Shown: positions 18,961 through 29,084 of the stretch, piece by piece
How positions within the stretch are numbered: position 1 is the stretch's first letter
Layout: each line of letters opens with the position of its first letter
Assembly (NCBI GenBank): GCA_001586965.3
Contig: LUCW03000824.1
Location: 42,501-71,584 of the forward strand
DNA length: 29,084 nucleotides
Source: Sphaeroforma sirkka
Lineage: Eukaryota; Opisthokonta; Ichthyosporea; Ichthyophonida
Direction: 5' to 3'
Position numbers and translations under genes: made by a program
Notes under the pieces: generated by a model
What the model was told of the DNA's origin: nothing
The model's input: the letters and a program-made list of their open reading frames with translations, nothing else
Database searches by the model: none

Positions 18961-21932
18961 GGCGAAGCTTTGTTATATTAGAAATGTTATGTACAATACG
19001 GCGATTCGAAGTATTTAAATATATCCAATGCAACCATTTGTATTGGAGATAGTATTTGCGGTGCGGAGGATTGTATTCGACTTGGCTGAGGCTATGGAAG
19101 GTATGTGTTGTGTGTATGCGCTTTGCAGTTTACGCTTATGTAGTATGAGTCGACTAGGCCTTTTCAGTACGTGGGCAAACCAATGATTTTCTCGTAGCTT
19201 GCAATTCTTCACTGCTAGTAGTACCACCATGAAGTGTGTCAACCCATATCGAGTTGATTTATGCGACGTGGAGGTTTGTATTGAGGTTAGTAGGATGGTG
19301 TTTGCAGGTAGAAGGATGATACTGGAGCTACAGATAATGGTCATAGCATTATTAATTAAATACAATGCTTGACGGAGTCTGATTGAAAGCACGATGTATT
19401 TTCGTAGTACTATAGGAACTAACGTAAAAGTCAACTATAAAGAAACATAAACTGTAACTGCATACGAATTGCATACAGGTGATTATAAATGCACGAAGAT
19501 AGTTAAGTTCGGAAGTTGGTTGAACAGATGTCTGCTCTAGAAATACGTATACCTCGCGAACAATGCAACAACTATCAAGTGATACTTGGTGGGATGGTAA
19601 CCAGGCTCCATTCTGTCTGTGCACAAGTCAGAGGTATAAAGACTCGACACGATAGTACACAAACTTGATTGTGAATACGCCTAGCATTAAAATACTCGAT
19701 ACAAATTGTATATTAACGTACAGGAACGGGTCGGAGTGCGGTTTATTTAGTATGTATGCATGATATGAATCCTAAGAAACCCCCAAGTATGCGTAGAGTG
19801 GCATCTTTACAATCTCTTGTTGAAGTATAAAATCATGTATCTAGAATGCTTTAATCCCGTTGGGGGTTGTGCATGGGCTTGTACGTCTAGAACCATGTCT
19901 GGAAAAGGGTCAAGCCGGGATAGGTAGTCTGGTTTGCCCTTCAAAAATGTATACTCATACAAAGACACGCAATATGCGGACCATCCAGGCTATATCTGAG
20001 ACGCAATATGTCCTCATCAAACTTCAACCACGCCGGCAAACAGAATAGATGTTCAACAGTGCATTATAAACGCCATGATAGGGATACATCTACAGTCGCA
20101 AATACAGGTGTGCGTGTTTGCATGCATACGTTAGAATATACAACTGAGACTAAAAATATATAGCACAACTTTCTGGGTATTATGCTTCCAAAGTCATTCA
20201 CAAACTTGGAAATACAGATAAAAATCGATACACACACTATGTTGTACCGGAAAACTTCGTACTTAAGTATGTACATTTAGAAAACATCTCAACTCAAACT
20301 CAAGTGTGTAAATAGACTTTAAAGTGTGGCATACTTTCAATCTCACTCGCGAACTTGGGTTACAACGCAACACAACTCAGACATACTCGTTTCTCAGCTC
20401 CCGAGCTGGTCTTTGGCATGTTGCTATTCTGATGAGACCGATAACATTAAAGGGTTGAACGTCAGTCGGCGGCAGTTACAGTCGAAGCTCGCATATAATT
20501 TTTATTAATATATATATAACGCAATACAGGTCAGTTTTTAGTACAGTATAGTATGTATTATTTCAAGTTAAAAATACGCCAGGCTGTATAAAAGTCTGTT
20601 TGAATTTTGGCGGGCTCTTCGTGGTAGAGTTGTAAACCACACCATCACCATGCACTATGCACCGTATGCAGTCATGCACATTGCACCAGACACCGGTAAC
20701 CGATTTGGCAATTTCTCAAAAGAACTGTCTGCTCTCACTGTCACTCACTCTGACAACTGACACTCTGAAACCCATGAGTCATGAGTTTGACAGACAGTCA
20801 CGGTGAGTCACCGTGATGCAAGTTTGCAACCCCAAGTCCAAAGACCCAAGTCCCCAAGAGTCCCCAACACGAATGCACACGGATCATGAAAATACCATTT
20901 TAGTTCTTTAGGATGACTTTGTGCGACGTGCGTCCATGTATGCACAAACAGATTAACCAACGTAGAGACCATTCATCAATCTACAAAGCTATCTGTCCGA
21001 ATCTCGGGATACATCATAAAACAGCCTACAGTGGTTATGATAACCTTCCATAGCATGACTAGGTTCTTTTGACAAGGCAGTCATAACAACGGCTACGGTT
21101 GAAAAGCTATGCTGTCTGAAATGGATGGCTTCTAAATTATACTCCAAAGATTAAGAACAGGAGATAGTATATCCAAATGGAAAGGAACAATATGCGCATT
21201 GTACCAAGTTCCAGCATGCGTGTACCAAGTTTCAGTATGCACGATCGAGATTGCCGTTGCAAACTGCCTTGATTGAATAGGTGTCACTGCTATACGAGTA
21301 TAAAATGTTAACATGATGCATATGTATATCACGAACACGGTATCTGACAGCAGACCAAGATATATTCAACTAGTTCCATATTTTGTGCAATATGTGCAAT
21401 TTTTATCACGTACCACCCAGCTGATTCTTTGTATTAAATATACGTATAAGTCAAGGGGTCTCTTACTCTAGCTCTATCATTTATAGTTACCAATTCATTG
21501 TCACATGGAACGCCAAGGAGTTTTGTTGATTTCAACATTGACTACAATATTTTTTGAAACGTTATTCATAACGATTGAGTGTGAAACTCCACTTGATCAT
21601 TTTTAGTGTTGGATACCTCCGTGTTTGAGTATAATGTTCCACGCGATATGCAAAGCGTACCAGCTTCACCCACGCCACTAGCACTTGAAGAGAATCTTGT
21701 TCTCCCGAGGTAGGGTTCTACGCGGGTCAGTGGTTATCATCGTGCCAGAAAATAGAAGTCGGCGCTATGGACCAACTTACGGCAGTTCAGGACGCGGTGC
21801 GTCCAAATAGAGCTTATATCTGCCAAGATGCCAAACTGCAGAGACGCTCATGGAGCTCGTCGAGTGGTACGCAGTAATAATAAGTGCTCATGTATAACAG
21901 CATACCTATCACAAGCTAACTGTAGTTGTGAC
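18961..21932. other. AT-rich noncoding stretch, possibly with 5' parts of the Dpy-30 gene
   Basis: No homologous coding sequence recognised. It may contain the missing 5' exon and promoter of the Dpy-30 gene. A TATAAAA-like string is at about 20587. Two TGAGTCA motifs (20775-20781, 20804-20810) lie in a segment of short ACTCTGACA-like repeats, the second inside an inverted repeat. Confidence 0.4.
20775..20816. promoter_or_regulatory. Two bZIP/AP-1-type TGAGTCA sites, one in an inverted repeat
   Basis: ATGAGTCAT at 20774-20782 and GTGAGTCAC at 20803-20811. The second is the centre of TCACGGTG-AGT-CACCGTGA (20798-20816), a perfect 8-bp inverted repeat. TGA(C/G)TCA is the classic AP-1/Gcn4 site. 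Regulatory role is inferred only. Confidence 0.35.
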
Positions 21933-21944
21933 GATGTATTTCTT
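21933..21944 (-). promoter_or_regulatory. Histone downstream element (U7-type), H2B
   Basis: On the minus strand, AAGAAATACATC lies 13 nt after the H2B stem-loop. The H4 gene has AAGAAATGTATC at the equivalent place. This resembles the purine-rich HDE that U7 snRNP binds in animals. The match between the two genes supports function; U7 itself is not in this window. Confidence 0.6.
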
Positions 21945-21957
21945 GGGTTACTTGGGT

Positions 21958-21973
21958 GGTGCTTATAAGCACC
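21958..21973 (-). terminator. Histone 3' stem-loop, H2B
   Basis: GGTGCTTATAAGCACC, then ACCCA on the minus strand. It has a 6-bp stem and 4-nt loop and fits the histone consensus GGYYYTTYTNARRRCC apart from small deviations. It lies 57 nt after the H2B stop. It is the SLBP-binding site used in place of polyadenylation in replication-dependent histone mRNAs. Confidence 0.85.
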
Positions 21974-22030
21974 AGGTAGTTTTAGATATAGATTCCGCGG
22001 TCGACCGTAAAGTGCAATAGGGCTGCAAAT

Positions 22031-22537
22031 TTATCGGTTGGAAGTGTACTTGGTGACAGCCTTGGTACCCTCAGAAACAGCGTGCTTGGCCAGCTCTCCG
22101 GGGAGAAGCAGACGAACGGCAGTCTGGATCTCTCTGGAGGAGATGGTGGACTTTTTGTTATACCTGAGCAAAGCAAGGAGGAGTACATGATGTGAGTAAA
22201 AGAAGATAGATCGTATACCATAGCACAAGATTGATATTACGAACATACATAGGAGTTATGCACGGTGAAAAAATAGACAATCTTCAAAATGTACTTACTT
22301 CGCCAGCTTGCTCGCCTCTCCAGCAACACGCTCAAAGACATCGATCACAAACGAGTTCATGATGCTCATGGCCTTGGACGAGATTCCGGTATCGGGGTGG
22401 ACCTGCTTCAACACCTTGTAGATGTAGATAGCGTATGATTCAGTGCGTTTCTTCTTGCGCTTGCCCCCAACTGACTTCTTGCCAGACTTCTTGGAGGCGG
22501 GTGCGGCGGCACCTTGGGATGCTAATTTGGGAGCCAT
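22031..22537 (-). CDS. H2B: Histone H2B, split by one intron
   Basis: Nucleosome core histone that pairs with H2A. Exon 1 is 22537-22299 and exon 2 is 22163-22031, joined in phase 2 across a 135-nt intron (donor GTAAGTAC, acceptor TTGCTCAG), giving 123 residues. The tail is lysine-rich ([16 protein letters not shown]). The fold follows: [40 protein letters not shown], then [20 protein letters not shown] and [13 protein letters not shown]. The intron falls inside SKLAK|YNKKST, after the histone-fold alpha-2 helix. The gene is divergent from H4 and ends in a stem-loop plus downstream element. A spliced gene with a replication-type 3' end is unusual. Confidence 0.97.
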
Positions 22538-23466
<929 letters not shown>

Positions 23467-23571
23467 TTGGATACAAAACACCTTCCAGCCGTTTTCGTTC
23501 GGTTCGTTTGATTCAATCGTCTAGGTCTGCCCGACTACACATATCAACGACAATCTCACAACACAATACCT

Positions 23572-23587
23572 GGTCTTTTTAAAGACC
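23572..23587 (+). terminator. Histone 3' stem-loop, H4
   Basis: GGTCTTTTTAAAGACC followed by ACC. It matches the consensus GGYYYTTYTNARRRCC with ACC flank, 106 nt after the H4 stop. It is the SLBP-type 3' end of a replication-dependent histone gene. Confidence 0.92.
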
Positions 23588-23599
23588 ACCCTATTATTT

Positions 23600-23611
23600 A
23601 AGAAATGTATC
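23600..23611 (+). promoter_or_regulatory. Histone downstream element (U7-type), H4
   Basis: AAGAAATGTATC, 12 nt after the stem-loop, matches the H2B element in 10 of 12 positions. It is proposed as the U7 snRNA pairing site by position and purine content. Confidence 0.6.
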
Positions 23612-24443
23612 TAATGATTATATATATCCAATACTAACAAAAAAATTAATCGTGCGTTGAAGCGCCAGCGTAGTTGTACAATGCAGCATAAGTTGCAGTA
23701 GAAGGTCGGAACAGCTTGTATCCAGTTTATAAAGCTCCGTTCTACGACCGTATCACTACCTCCCAGGCTCAGTTGAAGCTTTTACGCTGACTAAGTTTGT
23801 GCCTAGATGTTGAGCGCTACGTGGATCATTGCTCTCGATAGGAAGTGGGTGGTTATCAGTTTGCACATATCGATAATTATTAGCGTACATCATCGTGAAT
23901 AAAGCGGAACGCTAATGTTATCACTTCTGTTTATAATTCATTAGCATCACTTGACTGGGGGTGATAGTGACGATAGTATCAACTCGCGTATGCTTGAGTA
24001 TAGTCGGATGGACGTGTACAGTCCTTCTAATAGGCTTGTGTTTACTTAGCCGAAGGTATGTAACCTAGCCCTGACTATTTATATTGATAGCGTGCTATGG
24101 CACGCCAGCGCGCTTGCCGTTTGGTTCTAGACGCGAAGGTTTGGGAGAAACCTTATAACTTGCAGCATATGAAGACCTTAGCCTGTTATGTCGATTTAGC
24201 AACTTGTCGGTCAATCAAGATTTGTTCCGGCAGTTATTTGGGCAATGTTTGTAGTGTCTAAACTCGTGTGTAGTTGTGGTATACGACCTACAATACCTAC
24301 ACTCGAAGGTCGGCTTGAATCAGTCACTCGCACTGTGAGGCAAATTCTCCAGTTGACAGTCAACACTTCCAACAAAATGTTTAGCGGCGAGTATATATTT
24401 ATACAAATGGACGTCCATGTGGACACTTATGTAGTTATGTAGT

Positions 24444-24487
24444 ATGGATACATTTGCACTGTGATTATGGATACATTTGCACTGTGA
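24444..24487. repeat. Short two-copy tandem repeat
   Basis: A 21-nt unit starting ATGGATACATTTGCACTGTG at 24444 is repeated at 24467 after a 2-nt gap. Intergenic. Confidence 0.95.
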
Positions 24488-25699
24488 GGTACTTGCTTAT
24501 GTGTATATTTGGACTGTTTCGCCTATCTGATTCTCTCAAATAATGCTAGAGATCGGTGAGATCGATCTCACTATAACCTGCACATTAGAGAATGGTACGA
24601 AAGTAAAGTGGGAATATGAGCATAGTATGCTCTAGAGAAAGGCTTCAGTTTCAATGCTTGAGTGGTCCGATACACCACCCAGTATTAAGATCGTATTTAC
24701 CGCTCACTATTTACTGGATGCCCGAGACAGGGGCGGATATTATTCCGCTCGATTATTCCCCGGAGCATATATATGACAGTCGTATCGCACACGCACCATG
24801 TCGTATTGGCTATTTAGTGCTTATTCCGAGTGTAATATTGCACACCCGTTCAGCTAGGAAAATGAAGTAATTGTAACATACCCCGGGAGCAGAAGATTTC
24901 AGCGGATATTATTCAACGTGAACATGCCTCGCACACAGCCTGACGCGTATACTGGCTTTTGAAAGTTTGTTTTGACAATGCTTGTTTGAGATGCTTCATT
25001 TGGACGTACAGAGGATATACCGTTAAATTATAATATTGCACTGCAAAATCCTGGATAGAGACCTCGGTGCACGTGTCTGAAATTAATCTTTCCTCAGAGT
25101 ACGCATTTCATACGAACATGCCTCGCACACACACTAAAGCATTAACTGGCTGGTCGTTGTGCCATATTTATATAGAGAACCAACGGCCAGAAAACACAGG
25201 AAAAACAGACATAATTTCATTCGATTGTTTTCCAAAGGATGTCGACAGAAGGGGTCTATGCCACATACCACCCTGAAGCGTATACTGGCTATTCAATCCT
25301 CCATATGATACACACCGGATGTGCAGACCTGACTATTCACGCAAGAATGTACCAAAAGTATATTCCGGGCGTACGAGTCTGCAGTAAATATGTTATGAAG
25401 TAACCATAACCCCTGAGTATCGCACTCTCTTAGTGTGTACCATTGTGAGTGTGTAACAGACGGAGCTATCTACGCTTTTATTCCGGGTGTACAAGGCTTA
25501 AGCGGTTAATTCTCATTCAACCATGTTCTAGACTCAAGAGTATGCGGTTAACATAAGCGTATCTCGCACACACCTCGATATATTGGTTGTTTGTGCTTTA
25601 TTTAGTACTCATTTCAGCGTCCAGGTAGATGAACTAATCAGAAAACAACATAACAATGTGCAAACACCACTCCGGTGTACAAAACGTCAGCGTATAATA

Positions 25700-25705
25700 T
25701 TTATT
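25700..25705 (-). terminator. Candidate polyadenylation signal of the E1 gene
   Basis: AATAAA on the minus strand, 37 nt past the E1 stop codon. Position and sequence are typical; no other support. Confidence 0.4.
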
Positions 25706-25741
25706 CTATCACGTCTCAGCGTACATTGATTATCTAGTGCT

Positions 25742-26305
25742 TCACTTGAGCGTGTAGCGGATGTATGGCACTTCTATGTCATCGTTGTCCTCGTCATTCT
25801 CGTCCTGGACGCAGACCTCGAACACTAGCGCTTCCTGGTGTGCTGGTAGAGGCTTCTTGTTCATATCCTCTACGACCTTCTGAAGACTGTTATGCAATAC
25901 GCAAGTAGTATAGTCAGAGTGAGTTACGAACCATTTGGGTATGTACTACCGTTGCAGACCCTTTGCTGTCACAGGCACGCATGATTAAGACTTTGTAATA
26001 CATACATTCTACTGCATTCAGACGTGTTCCGTGTCACAGGCGCCCGTACTAAGAGTGCGAGATAAACACTCACTACCGTTAACACATTGGAGCGTATGTC
26101 ATTGCCAAGCATTGAAAACAATCAGCAACATGTAGTCAAAAACGCCTCTGGTTAGTATGTTGTACTGCCTGTTGAAGACTGATTCGTGCCAGGCGAATTG
26201 AGTACCATTATTAGGAGTCAATGTGTATGCCTATTCTGCTATTGTACTGCGTACGTTAGAAAATAAAAATGACACTATATACATATACATCTATGTATGT
26301 ATATA

Positions 26306-26348
<43 letters not shown>

Positions 26349-26599
26349 GTCTATTAGATGCAAGTGGAAATATACATACATACACATATACATATGATAG
26401 ACACGTATACGTACTCCATGCCGAGTCTCTCTTTGCGTTTGGCCGCGTTCATAAAGAACGAGTAGATCATACTGACACCGCAACTCATCATGGTGATGTC
26501 TAGCTTAGTTTCCTTCTTATAGTGGTCTAAGAACTCCTTCAGCGTCATTGGTCCTTGGACATCGAAGCGATCCCAGAGACTGTATTCCTTGTCGAGAGC
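25742..26599 (-). CDS. UBA1: Ubiquitin-activating enzyme E1 (UBA1-type), C-terminal two exons
   Basis: E1 adenylates ubiquitin and passes it to E2 enzymes. Minus-strand exons 26599-26415 and 25886-25742 join in phase 2 (donor GTACGT, acceptor ATAACAG). The product is the C-terminal ubiquitin-fold domain: [64 protein letters not shown] and the terminal [11 protein letters not shown]. This matches UBA1 with no broken codons; the family ends in VPYVRYTIR-like residues. The adenylation and catalytic-cysteine domains must lie in exons upstream, past a repeat-filled intron running toward or beyond the window's right edge. Among E1s, the end motif fits UBA1 better than UBA6 or the NEDD8/SUMO E1s. 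Confidence 0.92.
26308..26345. repeat. (TA)n microsatellite in the last E1 intron
   Basis: A TA run within the intron 25887-26414. Confidence 0.95.
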
Positions 26600-26900
26600 C
26601 TGTATGACAATAGAAGGCACGGGTTGTATACTTGTGTGTAAGTACTAACGCCATTTATTAACAGCCTGTACAACAATAAAAGGGACGCGTTGTGACTAAC
26701 ACCATATATCAACGGTCTGTATGAAAATAGAAGGAACGTGCTATATTCGTAGGTATGTATGAGTACTAGAAACAGGATTTGCGACAATTCAAGGAACGTG
26801 TTGAATTCGTATGTCAGTACTATCGCTATAATGTATAAGTAAATATATGTATATTCATATGTATAACGTGTTGAATTCGTATGTCAGTACTATCGCTATA
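26587..26900 (-). repeat. Tandem copies of the E1 exon acceptor region
   Basis: On the minus strand the acceptor context CTATTGTCATACAG|GCT (26600-26601) recurs upstream as TTATTGTTGTACAG|GCT (about 66 nt) and CTATTTTCATACAG|ACC (about 117 nt), with a fourth diverged copy near 26766. A separate ACGTGTTGAATTCGTATGTC block with its flank is duplicated further right (about 26796 and 26867). Confidence 0.8.
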
Positions 26901-27055
26901 ATGTATAAGCAAAATATATGTATATTCATATATATATGTATATGTATGCATGTGTATGTGTAGGCATAGGTATAGGTATAGGTATGGGTATGGGTATGGG
27001 GTATAAGTATATGTATATGTATATGTATATGTATAGGTATAGGTATAGGTATATA

Positions 27056-27144
<89 letters not shown>

Positions 27145-28530
27145 GCATATGTATATGTATATGTATATATATATGTATATGTATATATATAAATGTAAAT
27201 ATAGATATAAACCGCAACCAAAATCTAAAATGGAAAACAGAAATAGAAATAGAAATGGAAATGGAAATGGAAATGGAAATGCGTATAAGTAAAATTATAA
27301 GCATAAGCATAAGCATAAGCACAAGCACAAGCACAAGCATATGCATAAGCATAAATTTAAAGTAAAGTATATAAAGTATAAGTATGTATAAGTACAAGTA
27401 TAAGTATGAGTATGGGTATAAGTATAAGTATAAGTATAAGTATAAGTATGAATGATATGAGTATTATATGTAAGTATAAGTATAAGTCTAAGTATATGTA
27501 TATATATGTATAAGTATAAGTATATATATATGTAAGTATAAATATATATATAAGTATATAATTATAAAGTATAAATTATAAAGTATAAAGTATAAGACAT
27601 ATAAAGTATAAATATATATATATGTATAAGCATAAGCATAAGTATAAATTATAAATTATAAAAGTATGCATAAGTACAGCAATTACAAGTATAAGTATTC
27701 GTATTCATTAAGAATAAGTATGTATAAGGAGTATAAATTACAAGCACAAGTATAAGAATTATGAGGTATGGATATTATAAGTATAAAAGTATAAGTATAT
27801 AAATTACAAAATTACAAGTATGAAGTATAAATTATATGTATGCCATAACTATAAATTACAGAGTATATGTATATATATATGTATAAGTATAAGTATATAT
27901 ATGTATAAGTATATGTATATATATATGTATAAAAGCATAGATATAAGTATATAAGTAATAATATATGTAATATGTACAAAGTATAAAGTATAAGTATAAG
28001 AGTATAAGAGTATAAGTAAAAGTAAAAGTAAAAGTAAAAGTAAAAAAGTAAAAGTATAAATTATAAGCCATATAAGTATAAGGTATAAAGTATAAGTATA
28101 AGTATATAAGTATAAAGTATAAGCATAAGTAGTAAATTACAAAGTATAAGCATAAAATAAGTAGAGTATGAGTATAAGTATAAAGTATATGTATGTATGT
28201 ATAAGTATAAGTATAAGTATATGTATATGTATATATATGTATAAGCATAAGTATAAGTATAAGTGTATGTAAAAGAATGTAGAAGTAGAAGAAATAGTAT
28301 AAGTATGTACAAGTAGTAGATAAATATAATAGTATAAGTATGTACAAGTAGTAGATAAATATAAGTATAGATTTGAAGAATAGGTATGTATAAGTATAAG
28401 TAGTAAGTATTGTACACGTACAAGTACAAGTATCTTTTTTTAAGTATCAGTATAAGTAGTAAGTATTGTACACGTACAAGTACAAGTATCTTTTTTAAGT
28501 ATCAGTATAAGTATCAGTATGTATAAGTAT
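26900..28530. repeat. Long simple-sequence region: TATA, TATG, GTATAAG and related motifs
   Basis: About 1.6 kb of nearly continuous low complexity. It includes GGTATG/GGTATA runs, a long TA core (about 27065-27140), AAATGG repeats (about 27250-27280), AAGCAT/AAGCAC repeats (27298-27350) and then hundreds of bases of AAGTAT. Tandem duplications of 40-65 bp occur near 28306-28367 and 28393-28497. ORFs here (Tyr/Ile/Thr runs) are artefacts. Confidence 0.95.
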
Positions 28531-29084
28531 GTCCCATACTACAGAGCATAATTTTAAAAACCTAAAAAACCTAAAAAAGCATCCAAGTCCCAAACGGAAC
28601 ATTAATTTCTCACTGACCATATGCAATTATATATTTAGCCGTGCGAGAGCACTCGACTCGTCTGCAGTACAACTCGGATACCAAATCTTTGTGCCTTCTA
28701 CTAGACTACAAACGAACACTTATATGTCACACAGCATTAACTACACGCCCACAAGCCAGACTACATTGTACAGATCTGGCCGATTTAGAAGACAATACCA
28801 AAATTCCCTGCAGATGTATGTTACAGACTTGTCTGTGACTAATCTCGGATGAGTACTGTACTACATAGGCTATTCTCTGGTGTGACTAGATACTAACAAC
28901 GCAAATGTACGGGTAAATTCCGCTATGGATGGTGTGTGCATATAGCTGCAGAGACGTCTATATTACAACTCGGAACAAAATCACGCGTACTCGAACACAT
29001 CAGCTGCATATACCGCAGAAACGCCTACAATAAATTGAACCTAAACACGCTCGAACACATCTAACAACGCAAATATACGGGTAA
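28531..29084. other. Right-edge sequence without recognised gene
   Basis: Sequence of normal complexity with one unassigned open frame (28529-28852, no recognisable domain). Local repeats: CTAACAACGCAAAT.TACGGG at about 28891 and again at the window end (29061), and CTCGAACACATC twice (about 28990 and 29050). It could be E1 intron or intergenic. Confidence 0.5.

Larger units (their letters stand above)
23612..25741. other. Noncoding spacer between H4 and E1 gene with decayed repeats
   Basis: No gene recognised. A short exact duplication (ATGGATACATTTGCACTGTG) occurs at 24444 and 24467. From about 24770 to 25740 there are decayed repeats sharing ACATGCCTCGCACACA-like, TATACTGGCTATT-like and TTTAGTGCTTATTCCGAGTG-like blocks. 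One such block overlaps the E1 stop region. A candidate minus-strand AATAAA for the E1 gene is at 25705-25700. Confidence 0.5.

Noticed and set aside
21700..21800. tRNA-like A-box string (GGGTCAGTGGTTATCATCG)
   Set aside because: No T-loop/B-box GTTCGAATC-type sequence and no closing acceptor stem at tRNA distance.
28529..28852. 107-residue plus-strand ORF near the right edge
   Set aside because: No domain or compositional sign of coding; its start overlaps the end of the simple-sequence region.

Overview
This is an intron-rich nuclear eukaryotic window. It holds introns with GT-AG boundaries (often GTATGT or GTAAGT donors), core histone genes, a clathrin-adaptor kinase, a RUS/DUF647 protein, a Dpy-30-domain protein and a ubiquitin E1. 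Long (TA)n tracts and minisatellites fill introns and spacers. The protein flavour (AAK1-like kinase with DPF motifs, RUSF1 colinear with the animal protein, histone 3' stem-loops) suggests a holozoan. A unicellular relative of animals such as an ichthyosporean is my guess, but it is inferred and not demonstrated.

Layout. 134-6418 (+): nine exons of a NAK-family (AAK1/BIKE/GAK-like) protein kinase; the N-terminus is uncertain. 6419-7692: spacer. 7693-8865 (-): F-box/leucine-rich-repeat gene with one in-frame TGA (or a 57-nt intron around it). 8866-9858: divergent intergenic region. 9859-16375 (+): ten-exon RUSF1 (DUF647) gene, reconstructed by homology and intron phase. 16376-18060: spacer where RUSF1 and a minus-strand gene converge. 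18061-18666 (-): last two recognisable exons of a Dpy-30-domain protein. 18667-21932: repeats and AT-rich spacer. 22031-22537 (-): histone H2B with one intron. 23155-23466 (+): intronless histone H4, divergent from H2B. Both histones carry a histone 3' stem-loop and a shared AAGAAAT-type downstream element. 23612-25741: spacer with decayed repeats. 25742-26599 (-): last two exons of a UBA1-type ubiquitin-activating E1. 26600-29084: a very long simple-sequence region, probably mostly E1 intron.

The neighbouring genes do not form one pathway. H2B and H4 are the only functional pair and probably share a divergent promoter.

The strongest unusual signal is structural. Introns repeatedly contain tandem copies of their own splice junctions (exon end plus donor, or acceptor plus upstream tract), seen in four of the five multi-exon genes. 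In RUSF1 exons 1 and 5 the copies keep the reading frame and offer alternative donors 72, 33 and 78 nt downstream. The second notable point is an intron-split H2B that still has a replication-dependent-type stem-loop 3' end, with what looks like a U7-type histone downstream element.
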